From Clostridiales bacterium (GTDB taxonomy: Bacteria > Bacillota > DSM-16504 > Desulfitibacterales > JAICDB01): 64,000 bases of DNA. The position numbers and the translations under genes were made by a program. This document shows, piece after piece, positions 55,096 to 63,658 of this stretch; the stretch's first letter is position 1, and each line of letters opens with the position of its first letter. The stretch spans positions 142,283 through 206,282 of the forward strand of contig JAICDB010000004.1 of assembly GCA_020063565.1 (NCBI GenBank), in the 5' to 3' direction. The notes under the pieces are model-generated. The model was given only the letters and a program-made list of their open reading frames with translations, did no database searches and was not told where the DNA came from.

Positions 55096-55314
55096 ATGAA
55101 ACAACCGTCAATAGATAAGTTGCTGGAAGTAGTTGATAATAAATATGCCTTAGTGGTAATTGCCGCTAAAAGGGCGCGCAAAATTACTGATGAAATACTT
55201 AGTTCTGAAGAGAAAGCTCAAAAATACACCTCAAAACCTGTTACAGAGGCATTGCTGGAGATAGGAGAAGGAAAGGTAAAATTTAAAGCGCCTACTCCCA
55301 AAAAACTTGCTTAA
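55096..55314 (+). CDS. rpoZ: RNA polymerase omega subunit
   Basis: A 72-residue protein: PSIDKLLEVVDNKYALVVIAAKRARKIT, then KPVTEALLEIGEGKVKF. These are the standard omega motifs. It stabilises the beta-prime subunit. The ATG follows GAGGGAGGGTAAAAGTA. It ends in a copy of the dispersed repeat. Confidence 0.95.
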   Translation: MKQPSIDKLLEVVDNKYALVVIAAKRARKITDEILSSEEKAQKYTSKPVTEALLEIGEGKVKFKAPTPKKLA

Positions 55315-55371
55315 AGTGAGTATTCGAAAAGGAGCACGAGAAACACGGACTTTTCGAACATCCACTTAAAA
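55312..55371. repeat. Dispersed TTCGAA repeat, internally deleted copy (G)
   Basis: AAAGTGAGTATTCGAAAAGGAGCACGAGAAACACG is joined to GGACTTTTCGAACATCCACTTAAAAAG. Both ends of copy B are kept while about 100 interior bases are missing. It starts at the rpoZ stop codon and fills the rpoZ-coaBC gap. Confidence 0.8.
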
Positions 55372-55384
55372 AGAAGGTGAATAG

Positions 55385-56578
55385 TTGTTGCAAGGTAAAC
55401 AAATATTAGTGGGGGTAACGGGGGGAATTGCTTGCTATAAGGTGTGTGACCTTGTAAGTAAGTTGCGGCAAAAGGGCGCCGATGTGCATGTAGTAATGAC
55501 TGCTGCCGCTCAAGAACTTGTAACGCCCCATACTTTTAAAAGTCTTAGTGGAAATCCTGTAAGTACTGAGCTTTTTTATGATCCAAAGTCTGTTCCGCAT
55601 ATTAACCTGGCAGATAAAGCAGACCTGGTTGTTATAGCTCCTGCAACTGCCAATATTATCGCCAAAATGGCCCATGGTATTGCTGATGATCTTCTTTCCA
55701 CCCTTGTGCTTGCCTGCAAATGTCCGATTATCATAGCTCCTGCAATGAATGTAAATATGTATTCGAATCCAATTGTCCAGGAAAATCTGGAAAAACTAAA
55801 AATAGCAGGAGTAAAAACCATTGGTCCAAATAGTGGCAATCTTGCTTGTGGGACAAGCGGTAAAGGAAGAATGGCAGAGCCATTAGAAATATTTCATTTT
55901 GTTGAAGAAGTTTTACATAATAAAAAGGATTTAGAGGGTAGAAAAATACTCATTTCAGCAGGAGGAACAAGGGAGCCAATTGATCCAGTTAGATATATTG
56001 GCAACCGTAGTTCTGGAAAAATGGGTTATGCACTGGCAAATGCTGCTTCAAAGCGTGGAGCACAAGTAACTTTAGTTACAACAATAATTAGAGATGTAGA
56101 ACCGGGGATCAATGTAATAGAAGTGGAAACTGCACAAGAGATGCATGATGAAATCCTCTCTCAAAGTTGTGATAGTGATATGATTATTATGGCTGCTGCA
56201 GTTGCTGACTTTAAGCCAAAGAATGTTAAAAATGAAAAGATAAAGAAACTTGAAAAAGAAGGATTGATTATTGAACTTGAAAGAACACCAGATATTTTAA
56301 AATCCCTTGGAAAAAATAAAAGAAAAGATCAAATACTAATAGGCTTTGCTGCTGAAACCCAGAACTTGGCAGAAAATGCTCTAGAGAAGCTCAAAAAAAA
56401 GAATTTGGATATGATTGTAGCCAATGATGTGACCTGCGAAGGTGCAGGTTTCGGAAGCGACACCAATATTGTTACCATATATGATAAGAGGGGAAACCAG
56501 AAGGAATTTCCTTTACTTTCAAAATTTGAAATATCAAATAAGATACTTGATTATGCACTCCAAATGTGCAGCGGTTAA
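55385..56578 (+). CDS. coaBC: Phosphopantothenoylcysteine decarboxylase/synthetase
   Basis: Bifunctional coenzyme A enzyme of 397 residues. The N-terminal CoaC flavodoxin-like half shows [21 protein letters not shown]-type [33 protein letters not shown] and [11 protein letters not shown]. The CoaB half from about residue 185 shows [25 protein letters not shown] and [11 protein letters not shown] codons at 55385 and 55388 behind AGAAGGTG are the possible starts. metK follows with a short spacing. Confidence 0.95.
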   Translation: MLQGKQILVGVTGGIACYKVCDLVSKLRQKGADVHVVMTAAAQELVTPHTFKSLSGNPVSTELFYDPKSVPHINLADKADLVVIAPATANIIAKMAHGIADDLLSTLVLACKCPIIIAPAMNVNMYSNPIVQENLEKLKIAGVKTIGPNSGNLACGTSGKGRMAEPLEIFHFVEEVLHNKKDLEGRKILISAGGTREPIDPVRYIGNRSSGKMGYALANAASKRGAQVTLVTTIIRDVEPGINVIEVETAQEMHDEILSQSCDSDMIIMAAAVADFKPKNVKNEKIKKLEKEGLIIELERTPDILKSLGKNKRKDQILIGFAAETQNLAENALEKLKKKNLDMIVANDVTCEGAGFGSDTNIVTIYDKRGNQKEFPLLSKFEISNKILDYALQMCSG

Positions 56579-56592
56579 AGGAGTTGAAATTA

Positions 56593-57789
56593 ATGGTTAG
56601 AAGACTTTTTACATCAGAATCTGTAACTGAGGGGCATCCGGATAAGATAGCAGATCAAGTTTCAGATGCAATTCTTGATAGCATTTTGGAAAGGGATCCA
56701 GAAGCGCGAGTAGCCTGTGAAACTTCTGTAACAACCGGGCTTGTTTTGGTTGCAGGAGAAATAACCACAAAGTGCTATGTAGATATTCCGAAAGTTGTTA
56801 GGGAAACAGTACGTGAGATTGGTTACACAAGGGCTAAATTTGGTTTTGACTGCGATACATGTGCTGTCTTGACAGCTATAGATGAGCAGTCTCCCGATAT
56901 AGCCATGGGAGTAAATAAGGCTTTAGAGGCAAAACAAGGTGAAAGCCAAGATGAATTATTTAATGAGATAGGTGCTGGAGACCAGGGTATGATGTTCGGA
57001 TATGCATGTAAGGAGACCCCAGAACTGATGCCACTTCCTATTTCCCTGGCCCATGGTTTAACAAGAAGGTTGGCGCGGGTTCGTAAGGAGAATATCATTC
57101 CATATTTACGTCCTGATGGAAAAGCACAAGTTACCGTTGAATATGAAGGTGATAAGCCTCTGAGGGTGGATACTGTTGTAGTTTCTACTCAACACAGGCA
57201 AGACGTAGATAGAGAGACAATTGAAAAAGACATAAAAGAAAAGGTTATCAAAGAGGTTATAGCTGAAGAATTTTTGGATAAGGATACTAAATATTATATA
57301 AATCCTACCGGAAGATTTGTAATTGGAGGACCCCAAGGTGATGCAGGACTAACAGGTAGGAAAATTATTGTTGATACATACGGTGGAATGGCAAGACATG
57401 GCGGCGGAGCTTTCTCCGGTAAAGACCCTACAAAGGTTGATAGGTCTGGAGCGTATGCTGCAAGATATGTTGCTAAAAATTTAGTTGCAGCAGGAGTGGC
57501 GGATCGTTTGGAAGTACAGATAGCGTATGCCATTGGTGTTGCAAAACCTGTTTCCATAATGGTTGATACCTTTAATACAAGTCAACTATCTGAGGAATAT
57601 ATAGTTGACCTAATTAGAAAACACTTTGACTTACGACCGGCTGCTATAATTAGGGATTTAGATTTGAGAAGACCAATTTATAAACAGGTTGCAGCTTATG
57701 GTCATTTTGGCAGGCCGGATTTAGATCTTCCTTGGGAAAAAACGGATAAAGCAGAAGCGATAGCTGCGGAAATAAAAACTAAAAATTAA
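56593..57789 (+). CDS. metK: S-adenosylmethionine synthetase
   Basis: A 398-residue enzyme making S-adenosylmethionine from ATP and methionine. [30 protein letters not shown], the phosphate loop [19 protein letters not shown] and [12 protein letters not shown] are diagnostic. The ATG at 56593 is 8 bases behind AAAGGAG; an earlier in-frame codon at 56566 lies inside coaBC. No SAM riboswitch was seen upstream; the gene appears to be transcribed with coaBC. Confidence 0.97.
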   Translation: MVRRLFTSESVTEGHPDKIADQVSDAILDSILERDPEARVACETSVTTGLVLVAGEITTKCYVDIPKVVRETVREIGYTRAKFGFDCDTCAVLTAIDEQSPDIAMGVNKALEAKQGESQDELFNEIGAGDQGMMFGYACKETPELMPLPISLAHGLTRRLARVRKENIIPYLRPDGKAQVTVEYEGDKPLRVDTVVVSTQHRQDVDRETIEKDIKEKVIKEVIAEEFLDKDTKYYINPTGRFVIGGPQGDAGLTGRKIIVDTYGGMARHGGGAFSGKDPTKVDRSGAYAARYVAKNLVAAGVADRLEVQIAYAIGVAKPVSIMVDTFNTSQLSEEYIVDLIRKHFDLRPAAIIRDLDLRRPIYKQVAAYGHFGRPDLDLPWEKTDKAEAIAAEIKTKN

Positions 57790-57818
57790 TGCACCTTTAA
57801 AGGTGCATTAATTTTTTT
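57786..57818 (+). terminator. Terminator after metK
   Basis: TTAATGCACCTTTAAAGGTGCATTAA is a perfect palindrome overlapping the metK stop, followed by seven T. Confidence 0.85.
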
Positions 57819-57864
57819 AGGTATATTATAATTATATAAAACCAGATTTGTTTAGAGGTGTATT

Positions 57865-59487
57865 ATGAGAAATAAAATAGGTTTTTTGATTCTTGCCGGG
57901 TTAGTTATTTTAATAGTTTCTGCCTTTATAAATTTTCATGTTTGGGAATTTATAAAGAATTTCTTTTATCCTGAAAAGATAATTAACTTGGAGCCTCCTT
58001 TAAACCAGGAATTAATTAACGAAATTCGAGCACAAATTGACTCATCAAGGACATGGCATGCTATTGCAACGTTAGTTACTGTAATATTTTCTCTAACAGT
58101 AATTTTTATAGCTACAGTAATTATTCTAGAAAACCGAAATCCTTCAATCACTTTGTCCTGGCTATTAGTGTTATTGTTTATTCCGGTATTGGGGCTTATA
58201 TTTTATCTTACCTTCGGTCGTAATTACCGTAAGAAAAAACTTGTAAAGGATAAAGAAATTCTTAATGATCAATTAAACGAACTGGTTGAACAACAGATGC
58301 ATGTTGTATCCAATGAATTCAGTTTTTCTGAAACACATTCTATTAATAGGCTTGTAAAACTTATTTTAAAAAGCTCTAATTCACCCTTTACAAAGAACAA
58401 TACGGCAAAAGTACTTACAAACGGTGAGGAAACCTTTTCAGAAATAATAGAAGAGCTTAAAAAGGCCAAAAACCATATTCACCTGGAATATTATATTATT
58501 CAGGATGATGAAATAGGACACAAGATTAAAGATATACTTGTCGAGAGAGCTTGTTCCGGAGTAGAGGTGCGGGTGATATATGATGGGGTTGGCAGCAGGA
58601 AATTGAGTTTAAAATATATTACCCAGTTAAAAAATGCAGGAGTAAAGGTGAAGTGTTTCTTACCTGTTGTTATGCCTTTTTTAAATAGTAAAATCAACTA
58701 CCGTAACCATCGTAAGATTATTGTAATTGACGGAAAAGTAGGGTTTGTAGGTGGACTAAATATTGGAGATGAATACCTGGGGAAAAATGCTCGGATAGGA
58801 TTTTGGAGAGATACCCACTTAAAATTAATGGGGGATTCTGTATATTTTTTGCAAAATATATTTGTTCAGGACTGGCATTTTATTGGCGGTGATTGGCTGC
58901 ATGGAAAGAATTATTTCCCAGAGGTGGAACGCTGCGGAAATACAATGGTGCAAATAGCCGCAAGTGGGCCTGACTCAGAGTGGGAAACAATAATGCAAGC
59001 ATATTTTACAACAATTACTTCTGCAAAAAAGAATATTTATATTACTTCACCTTATTTGATACCAGATGACAGTATCTTAATGGCTTTGAAGACTGCTGCA
59101 TTAAGCGGTGTAGATGTGAGGATAATTGTGCCGGGTAAACCTGATAAGCGTATTGTTTATTGGGCTTCCCATTCATACTTTGAAGAACTATTAGAGGCCG
59201 GTGTAAAAATCTATAAATATAATAGAGGTTTCATACATGCAAAACTCCTGCTGGTTGATGGTACAGTTGCCTCGATAGGAACTGCTAATATGGATATTCG
59301 AAGCTTTAAATTTAATTTTGAAGTTAATGCACTTGTGTATGATGAGGCAGTTTACAAGAGGCTGGAAAAAGATTTTTATACTGACATAGAATATAGTGAT
59401 GAAGTTACTTTGGAAGAATTCATAAATCGTCCTTTGCTTGATAAAATAAAAGAGTCTGGCGCACGCTTGTTGTCGCCTTTGCTATAA
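57865..59487 (+). CDS. cls: Cardiolipin synthase
   Basis: A 540-residue membrane enzyme joining two phosphatidylglycerols. Three hydrophobic segments are at about residues 5-25, 65-90 and 98-120. Two phospholipase D HKD motifs follow: NHRKIIVIDGKVGFVGGLNIGD (about residue 285) and HAKLLLVDGTVASIGTANMD (about residue 460). The ATG follows AGAGGTGTATT. The metK terminator lies just upstream, so the gene has its own promoter. A 237-base AT-rich stretch without a recognised feature follows the stop. Confidence 0.93.
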   Translation: MRNKIGFLILAGLVILIVSAFINFHVWEFIKNFFYPEKIINLEPPLNQELINEIRAQIDSSRTWHAIATLVTVIFSLTVIFIATVIILENRNPSITLSWLLVLLFIPVLGLIFYLTFGRNYRKKKLVKDKEILNDQLNELVEQQMHVVSNEFSFSETHSINRLVKLILKSSNSPFTKNNTAKVLTNGEETFSEIIEELKKAKNHIHLEYYIIQDDEIGHKIKDILVERACSGVEVRVIYDGVGSRKLSLKYITQLKNAGVKVKCFLPVVMPFLNSKINYRNHRKIIVIDGKVGFVGGLNIGDEYLGKNARIGFWRDTHLKLMGDSVYFLQNIFVQDWHFIGGDWLHGKNYFPEVERCGNTMVQIAASGPDSEWETIMQAYFTTITSAKKNIYITSPYLIPDDSILMALKTAALSGVDVRIIVPGKPDKRIVYWASHSYFEELLEAGVKIYKYNRGFIHAKLLLVDGTVASIGTANMDIRSFKFNFEVNALVYDEAVYKRLEKDFYTDIEYSDEVTLEEFINRPLLDKIKESGARLLSPLL

Positions 59488-59724
59488 AAATTTTTAAAGC
59501 AGTTTAAATATTCTTATAGCTGTAATAAATTTTTTAAAAATAAAAGAAAGTGATATCTTAGTGAATTAAAGCGCAATGTAAGTTAAAATAGAATTATGAA
59601 ATTTATGTGAAGATGTCATGCAAATTGGCATATAGCAAATAATTACAATTTTTTTTTGAAAAAAATTATTAGGTATAATTTAAATTTATAAAAACATTAC
59701 AAAAATTTAAGGGAGGTTTATAAA

Positions 59725-60633
59725 GTGTTACTACTTATTTTTGTCTACTTATCAATCTTTGCATTTATTTTTATGTCTTTAGCAAAAGCAATTACATTTG
59801 CAAAGATGCCAATGCATGGTAGGTGGGAGTTGTATCCTGTGCCTAAAGAAGGAAAAGGACGAGGAGAATATGGTGGTTCTTATATGGAAGAAGTAGAATG
59901 GTGGAAAAAGCCTCGCGAAATTTCTCATGCTGGTGAGCTTAAAGAAATGTTAAAAGAGATGTTGTTTATTAAAAATTTATTTGAAAATCAAAGACCGTTA
60001 TGGTGGATTTCTTATTCACTGCATTTAGGAATTTATATATTATTTGCATGGGCTTTCTTATTACTTGTAGGGGCGATTACAGAATTGTCTGGTTTACCAA
60101 TTGTTACTGAAGCCGGTGTTAATTCAAACGGCTGGGCTTCTTTAGTCTATTATGCTACATTCCTAACAGGAGTAATCGGGGCGCTTCTTGTTGCATTAGG
60201 ATCTGCAGGTTTATTTTTTAGAAGAATGACCCTTGAATCTATGAAAAAATATACAACACCTCAAGATTACTTCAACTTGCTGTTTATTTTTGCTGTTGCA
60301 TTTACCGGTATCCTAGTTTGGATATCCGATCCCGGGTTTAATTATGGTAGAGATATTATGAAGAGTCTGCTAACTTTTAGTCCTATTGAAGCGAATGGAA
60401 TACTTGCCATTCATATCATATTATTGGGTATTTTATTGGCTTATATTCCTCAATCAAAAATGAGCCATTATGTTGGTAAATATTTCACTTTCCACAAAGT
60501 TTTATGGGAAAATGAGCCTAACCTACCTGGAAGTGAAATTGAGAAAAAGGTTGAAGAAGCGAAAAAATTCAAACCCAGTAGAAATTGGTCAGCTCCTCAT
60601 TTCCAACCTGCTGAAAAACAGTCAAAGGAATAA
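59725..60633 (+). CDS. NarI/HdrE/DsrM-like cytochrome b membrane subunit
   Basis: A 302-residue protein. One N-terminal membrane segment is followed by a hydrophilic stretch (about residues 25-85) and then about five segments with histidines (SLHLGIYILFAW, AIHIILLGILL) that could bind b-type heme, as in the NarI/DsrM/HdrE family. The last 50 residues are hydrophilic. It precedes by 30 bases an HdrD/DsrK-like iron-sulfur protein. The pair would move electrons between the quinone pool and a thiol or disulfide partner. Confidence 0.8.
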   Translation: MLLLIFVYLSIFAFIFMSLAKAITFAKMPMHGRWELYPVPKEGKGRGEYGGSYMEEVEWWKKPREISHAGELKEMLKEMLFIKNLFENQRPLWWISYSLHLGIYILFAWAFLLLVGAITELSGLPIVTEAGVNSNGWASLVYYATFLTGVIGALLVALGSAGLFFRRMTLESMKKYTTPQDYFNLLFIFAVAFTGILVWISDPGFNYGRDIMKSLLTFSPIEANGILAIHIILLGILLAYIPQSKMSHYVGKYFTFHKVLWENEPNLPGSEIEKKVEEAKKFKPSRNWSAPHFQPAEKQSKE

Positions 60634-60663
60634 GAGTAATATAATGTGATAGGAGGAGATCGG

Positions 60664-62289
60664 ATGTTTGATAATAAAAAAATCAAACCTCAAGACATTG
60701 GAAATTCTAGTGACGAACAACTTGTTAAGCTTAAACAAGAAGAATTAATGGATTTACCAGCTCCTTATGATAAACCCGAAATGGAACCGGAATTAACAGA
60801 ACCTAAGGATGAATGGAAAGAAGAATATTGTACCCTTTTAGATGGTTATGTGGGTATTGATACGTTAACTAGGCCAAAAACAAAAGAGGAAGAAGAAGAT
60901 CTTGTTAAGAAATTTCTAAATGGATTGGAAAAAGCATTTTCAGATGAAACAAACAGAAATTATATTCAGCCACTATTACTTTCTTTTGAATACTGTGCTA
61001 AATGTAATACTTGTTCAGATGCATGTCATGTTTATCAAGCTAGTGGTAAAAATGAGTTGTACAGGCCGATTTTCCGTTCTGAAGTTTTTAGAAGACTTGC
61101 TAAGCAACATTTAGAGAAAAAAGAAGGTTTTTGGAAAAAGTTTATCGGTGCAGATATAGATTTAGACTGGCGTACAGTTGCTAGACTGGGTGAACTTGCT
61201 TATAGATGTAATTTATGTAGACGTTGTGCTCAAACGTGTCCATTAGGGTTGGACAATGGCTTACTAGCTCGAGAAATTAGAAAGATATTTAGTCAGGAAT
61301 TGGGAATTGCCCCCAAACCTCTTCATGAAAAGGGAACTATGCTACAGTTAAAAACGGGTTCCTCTACTGGTATCACAAAGCCTGCTTTATTAGACATGAT
61401 AGAGTTTATTGAAGAAGAAATTGAAGACAGAACAGGAAAGCAAATCAAAATACCTGTTGATAAAAAAGGTGCAGATATCCTTTTAACTCATAATGCCGGT
61501 GAATTTATGTCATGGCCTGAAAACCCTGCTGCTTTTGCAATAATCTTTGAAGAAGCAGGTTTAGATTGGACTTTAAGCAGTGATATGATTGGCTATGATA
61601 ATGTTAACTATGGCCTCTTTTATGATGATGCCCAGGCTAAAAAGATTGCTCTTGAGCAGTTTAAGGCTGCTAAAAGATTGGGAGTAAATAGAATAGTAAT
61701 TGGAGAATGCGGTCATGCCCATAAGGCGGCAGCAGTAAGTGCAAACAGAATGGTTTCAGGTGAAGACAATATTCCGGTTGAAAGTTTCTTGCCTCTTTTA
61801 AGGGATTTAGTTGTAAATAAGAAGCTTAAGCTTGACCCAAGTAAAAATGATTTTCCTGTAACATTGCATGACCCATGTAACGTTGTAAGAATGATGGGTA
61901 TTGTTAAACCGCAAAGGGATATTCTAAAAGCGATAGCTCCCCAATTCAGAGAAATGACACCTAACGGTGTTAGAAACTTCTGCTGTGGTGGTGGAAGCGG
62001 ATTTGCCATTATGAACTATATGAACTTCCCAGAATGGAGAAATAAAGTAAGCAGCAGAATGAAATTCAAGCAAGTTCTGGAAGCATTTAAAGATACTGCT
62101 GATAAACCTGATATTCCTAAATATATTTGTGCTCCTTGTTCCAACTGTAAGGGGGCTATGAGGGATATCTTGGAATACTATGAAGCAACAGAGAAATTTA
62201 ATATTCACTATGGTGGTTTAGTTGAGTTGGTAGTAAATGCACTTGCTGATCTAGAGGAACCATTTATAGATTTTGATGAGGCATTGTAA
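60664..62289 (+). CDS. HdrD/DsrK-like iron-sulfur protein with CCG domain
   Basis: A protein of about 541 residues. After a charged N-terminal extension of about 100 residues there are two 4Fe-4S motifs: CAKCNTCSDACHVY and CNLCRRCAQTCPLG. A first CCG-like domain has lost its cysteine pairs. A second one is complete: DPCNVVRMMG, NFCCGGGSGFAIMN and CAPCSNCKGA, which in HdrB/HdrD holds the noncubane cluster that reduces disulfides. The ATG at 60664 follows AGGAGGAGA; a GTG at 60646 overlaps that site. Full dsr or hdr operons are absent, so the partner disulfide is unknown. Confidence 0.82.
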   Translation: MFDNKKIKPQDIGNSSDEQLVKLKQEELMDLPAPYDKPEMEPELTEPKDEWKEEYCTLLDGYVGIDTLTRPKTKEEEEDLVKKFLNGLEKAFSDETNRNYIQPLLLSFEYCAKCNTCSDACHVYQASGKNELYRPIFRSEVFRRLAKQHLEKKEGFWKKFIGADIDLDWRTVARLGELAYRCNLCRRCAQTCPLGLDNGLLAREIRKIFSQELGIAPKPLHEKGTMLQLKTGSSTGITKPALLDMIEFIEEEIEDRTGKQIKIPVDKKGADILLTHNAGEFMSWPENPAAFAIIFEEAGLDWTLSSDMIGYDNVNYGLFYDDAQAKKIALEQFKAAKRLGVNRIVIGECGHAHKAAAVSANRMVSGEDNIPVESFLPLLRDLVVNKKLKLDPSKNDFPVTLHDPCNVVRMMGIVKPQRDILKAIAPQFREMTPNGVRNFCCGGGSGFAIMNYMNFPEWRNKVSSRMKFKQVLEAFKDTADKPDIPKYICAPCSNCKGAMRDILEYYEATEKFNIHYGGLVELVVNALADLEEPFIDFDEAL

Positions 62290-62306
62290 GTGAAAAGAAT
62301 GTTTTT

Positions 62307-62345
62307 AAAACCTGTAGTTGTATAGCAACTACAGGTTTTTATATA
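62307..62345 (+). terminator. Terminator after the Hdr/Dsr-like pair
   Basis: AAAACCTGTAGTTG and CAACTACAGGTTTT form a fourteen-pair stem, followed by T and TATATA. Confidence 0.85.
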
Positions 62346-62487
62346 TAATCAATGTCAGGTTATTATAATAAGTACTTATAGCAATGGATTATTTAAGTTG
62401 AAGGATTTTGAGACAGGAAAAATAATAATAAAATACCAATTCCAGACTGTGATTTAACAAACCACTTTCTCAATCTAACTATAGATA

Positions 62488-62516
62488 TTGATCTTGCAAG
62501 GCAATTGAGGTATAAT
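62488..62516 (+). promoter_or_regulatory. Likely promoter of tRNA-Thr
   Basis: TTGATC (62488-62493), 17 bases and TATAAT (62511-62516). The rest of the 300-base gap between the terminator and the tRNA is AT-rich and shows no other feature. Confidence 0.45.
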
Positions 62517-62590
62517 TTCTACTGTAATAACATATACATTAATTGCCTTAGTATTATAATTTATAGTTAGAAAAGATTATGAAATATTCT

Positions 62591-62665
62591 GCTGATGTGG
62601 CTCAGGGGTAGAGCAGCGCACTCGTAATGCGCAGGTCGAGGGTTCGAATCCCTCCATCAGCTCCA
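62591..62665 (+). tRNA. tRNA-Thr (anticodon CGT)
   Basis: A complete cloverleaf: acceptor GCTGATG/CATCAGC, D arm GCTC-AGGGGTA-GAGC, anticodon stem GCGCA-CTCGTAA-TGCGC with anticodon CGT, T arm GAGGG-TTCGAAT-CCCTC, and an encoded 3' TCCA. It reads ACG codons. The 3' end of the tRNA borders a mobile-element scar, so it is a probable integration site. Confidence 0.97.
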
Positions 62666-62788
62666 GGTAAAGCCTTATATATCAAGGGTTTCGGCGACCG
62701 GGTGTGGTGACCGGATTGGGTGAAAATGGGTTTTGGTCACCGTTTGGTCACGAAACCACAGGATGCGGACAGGGAATGATACCTGTCC
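62666..62788. other. Candidate attachment/arm-site region beside tRNA-Thr
   Basis: Between the tRNA and the integrase remnant lie GGTGACC (62706-62712), GGTCACC (62735-62741) and a third GGTCAC (62746-62751), that is an inverted pair plus a direct repeat TTTGGTCAC. Such clustered repeats near a tRNA end are typical of integrase arm-type sites. No second copy of the tRNA end was found in the window, so the att boundaries are not shown. Confidence 0.4.
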
Positions 62789-62959
62789 TTATTTTTTTCC
62801 CTGGAGCACTTCATCAAAGCGGAGCATGGCCTCGCGTTTGACATTGGGCATTACGTGGTGGTAAACCCTGATTGTAAAAGCTATGTCGCTTTGGCCCAAG
62901 CGCTGGCTCACCATCTTTACGTCTTCACCGCGCTTTATAAGCAGGGTTGCATGGGTATG
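62789..62959 (-). pseudogene. Tyrosine site-specific integrase, C-terminal remnant
   Basis: On the minus strand 57 codons read HTHATLLIKRGEDVKMVSQRLG, SDIAFTIRVYHHVMPNVKREAMLRFDEVLQGKK and stop. This is the C-terminal end of a phage/ICE-type integrase: the HTHATLL box with its catalytic His, and the tyrosine of VYHHVMP. Just before HTH there is an in-frame TGA, and the preceding sequence (up to about 63000) does not continue the family, so the gene is broken. Its GC content is visibly higher than that of the chromosome genes. It lies downstream of a tRNA in the usual orientation. Confidence 0.85.
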
Positions 62960-63295
62960 TCAGCAGTTTTCGAGCGGCGTAGGGGGTTAAAAAAGTTAAA
63001 GCGCGGCCGAAAGATTGCAATCGGAAATGCCGGACGTTTTGCTGACATGGATATCGTCACCCCCGGTCCATGGGTTAAATGCCGGGTGACATGGCCCTTA
63101 CTTCCTATTAAGGCCCGATGGCTGGGCTAAAATCCTTCCAACTCTAAGTTTACCGGTACCTCCGAGCAATTCCAAACTATCAAGCAAAAAAACGGTACCT
63201 TTTCATTACTTGCTCAAAGCGGCCATGGGCGATCTTGGGAGAAATAATTACCATTCTTAAGCCTTAAATCGTTGAGACGGCAAGGCGGAGACAAC
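62960..63295. other. GC-rich mobile-element scar without recognisable gene
   Basis: About 335 bases with a base composition clearly richer in G and C than the rest of the window (GCGGCCG, CCCCCGGTCC and similar). Short open frames exist on both strands but none resembles a known protein. It probably represents decayed DNA of the integrated element. Confidence 0.5.
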
Positions 63296-63325
63296 AAAAA
63301 CCCCCTCACCTTGCTGGTGAGGGGT
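63296..63325 (-). terminator. Terminator after the PIN-domain remnant
   Basis: On the minus strand CCCCTCACC and GGTGAGGGG pair around AGCAA, followed by GTTTTTTGTTG. Confidence 0.75.
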
Positions 63326-63349
63326 CTGGTATAAGTTTCCGCCGTCAGT

Positions 63350-63658
63350 TTATATCCCGATTTCTTCCTTAATTTTTGTTCTTACCCTTTCGATAAAGCG
63401 GAACCCATTCTGTTTCAGGCTATCGAGGATTGGGTCAATAGCAGGCAATAACCCCTTTTTTATACCAAGCGCCACAACGCCTAAGGTACCCATGATCCTT
63501 AAGCCCAAGTTTCTGGCGATACGTCGGGCTTTTTTCTCATCAACTAAAAGATAATTCGCCTTAACATCCTTGGCTAATACCAAGGAATAAATTACTATGT
63601 GTATTACAGGGACCAGCTGCCCAAACCTCAGCCCAGCTATATGAGCAAAGTTGATCAA
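63350..63658 (-). pseudogene. DUF3368 (PIN-like) protein, 5'-truncated
   Basis: From about 63590 downward the minus strand reads LAKDVKANYLLVDEKKARRIARNLGLRIMGTLGVVALGIKKGLLPAIDPILDSL, the C-terminal half of a DUF3368 PIN-fold protein of the VapC-like toxin group. The acidic D of LLVDEKKAR is a PIN active-site residue. The first 25 or so residues of the open frame are antisense to the HTH-like gene on the other strand and do not fit the family, so the true N-terminus with its other acidic residues is missing. It looks like the product of a deletion joining two genes. Confidence 0.7.

Noticed and set aside
62855..63130. 91-codon open frame on the plus strand
   Set aside because: It is antisense to the integrase remnant, has no ribosome site and continues into the featureless scar.
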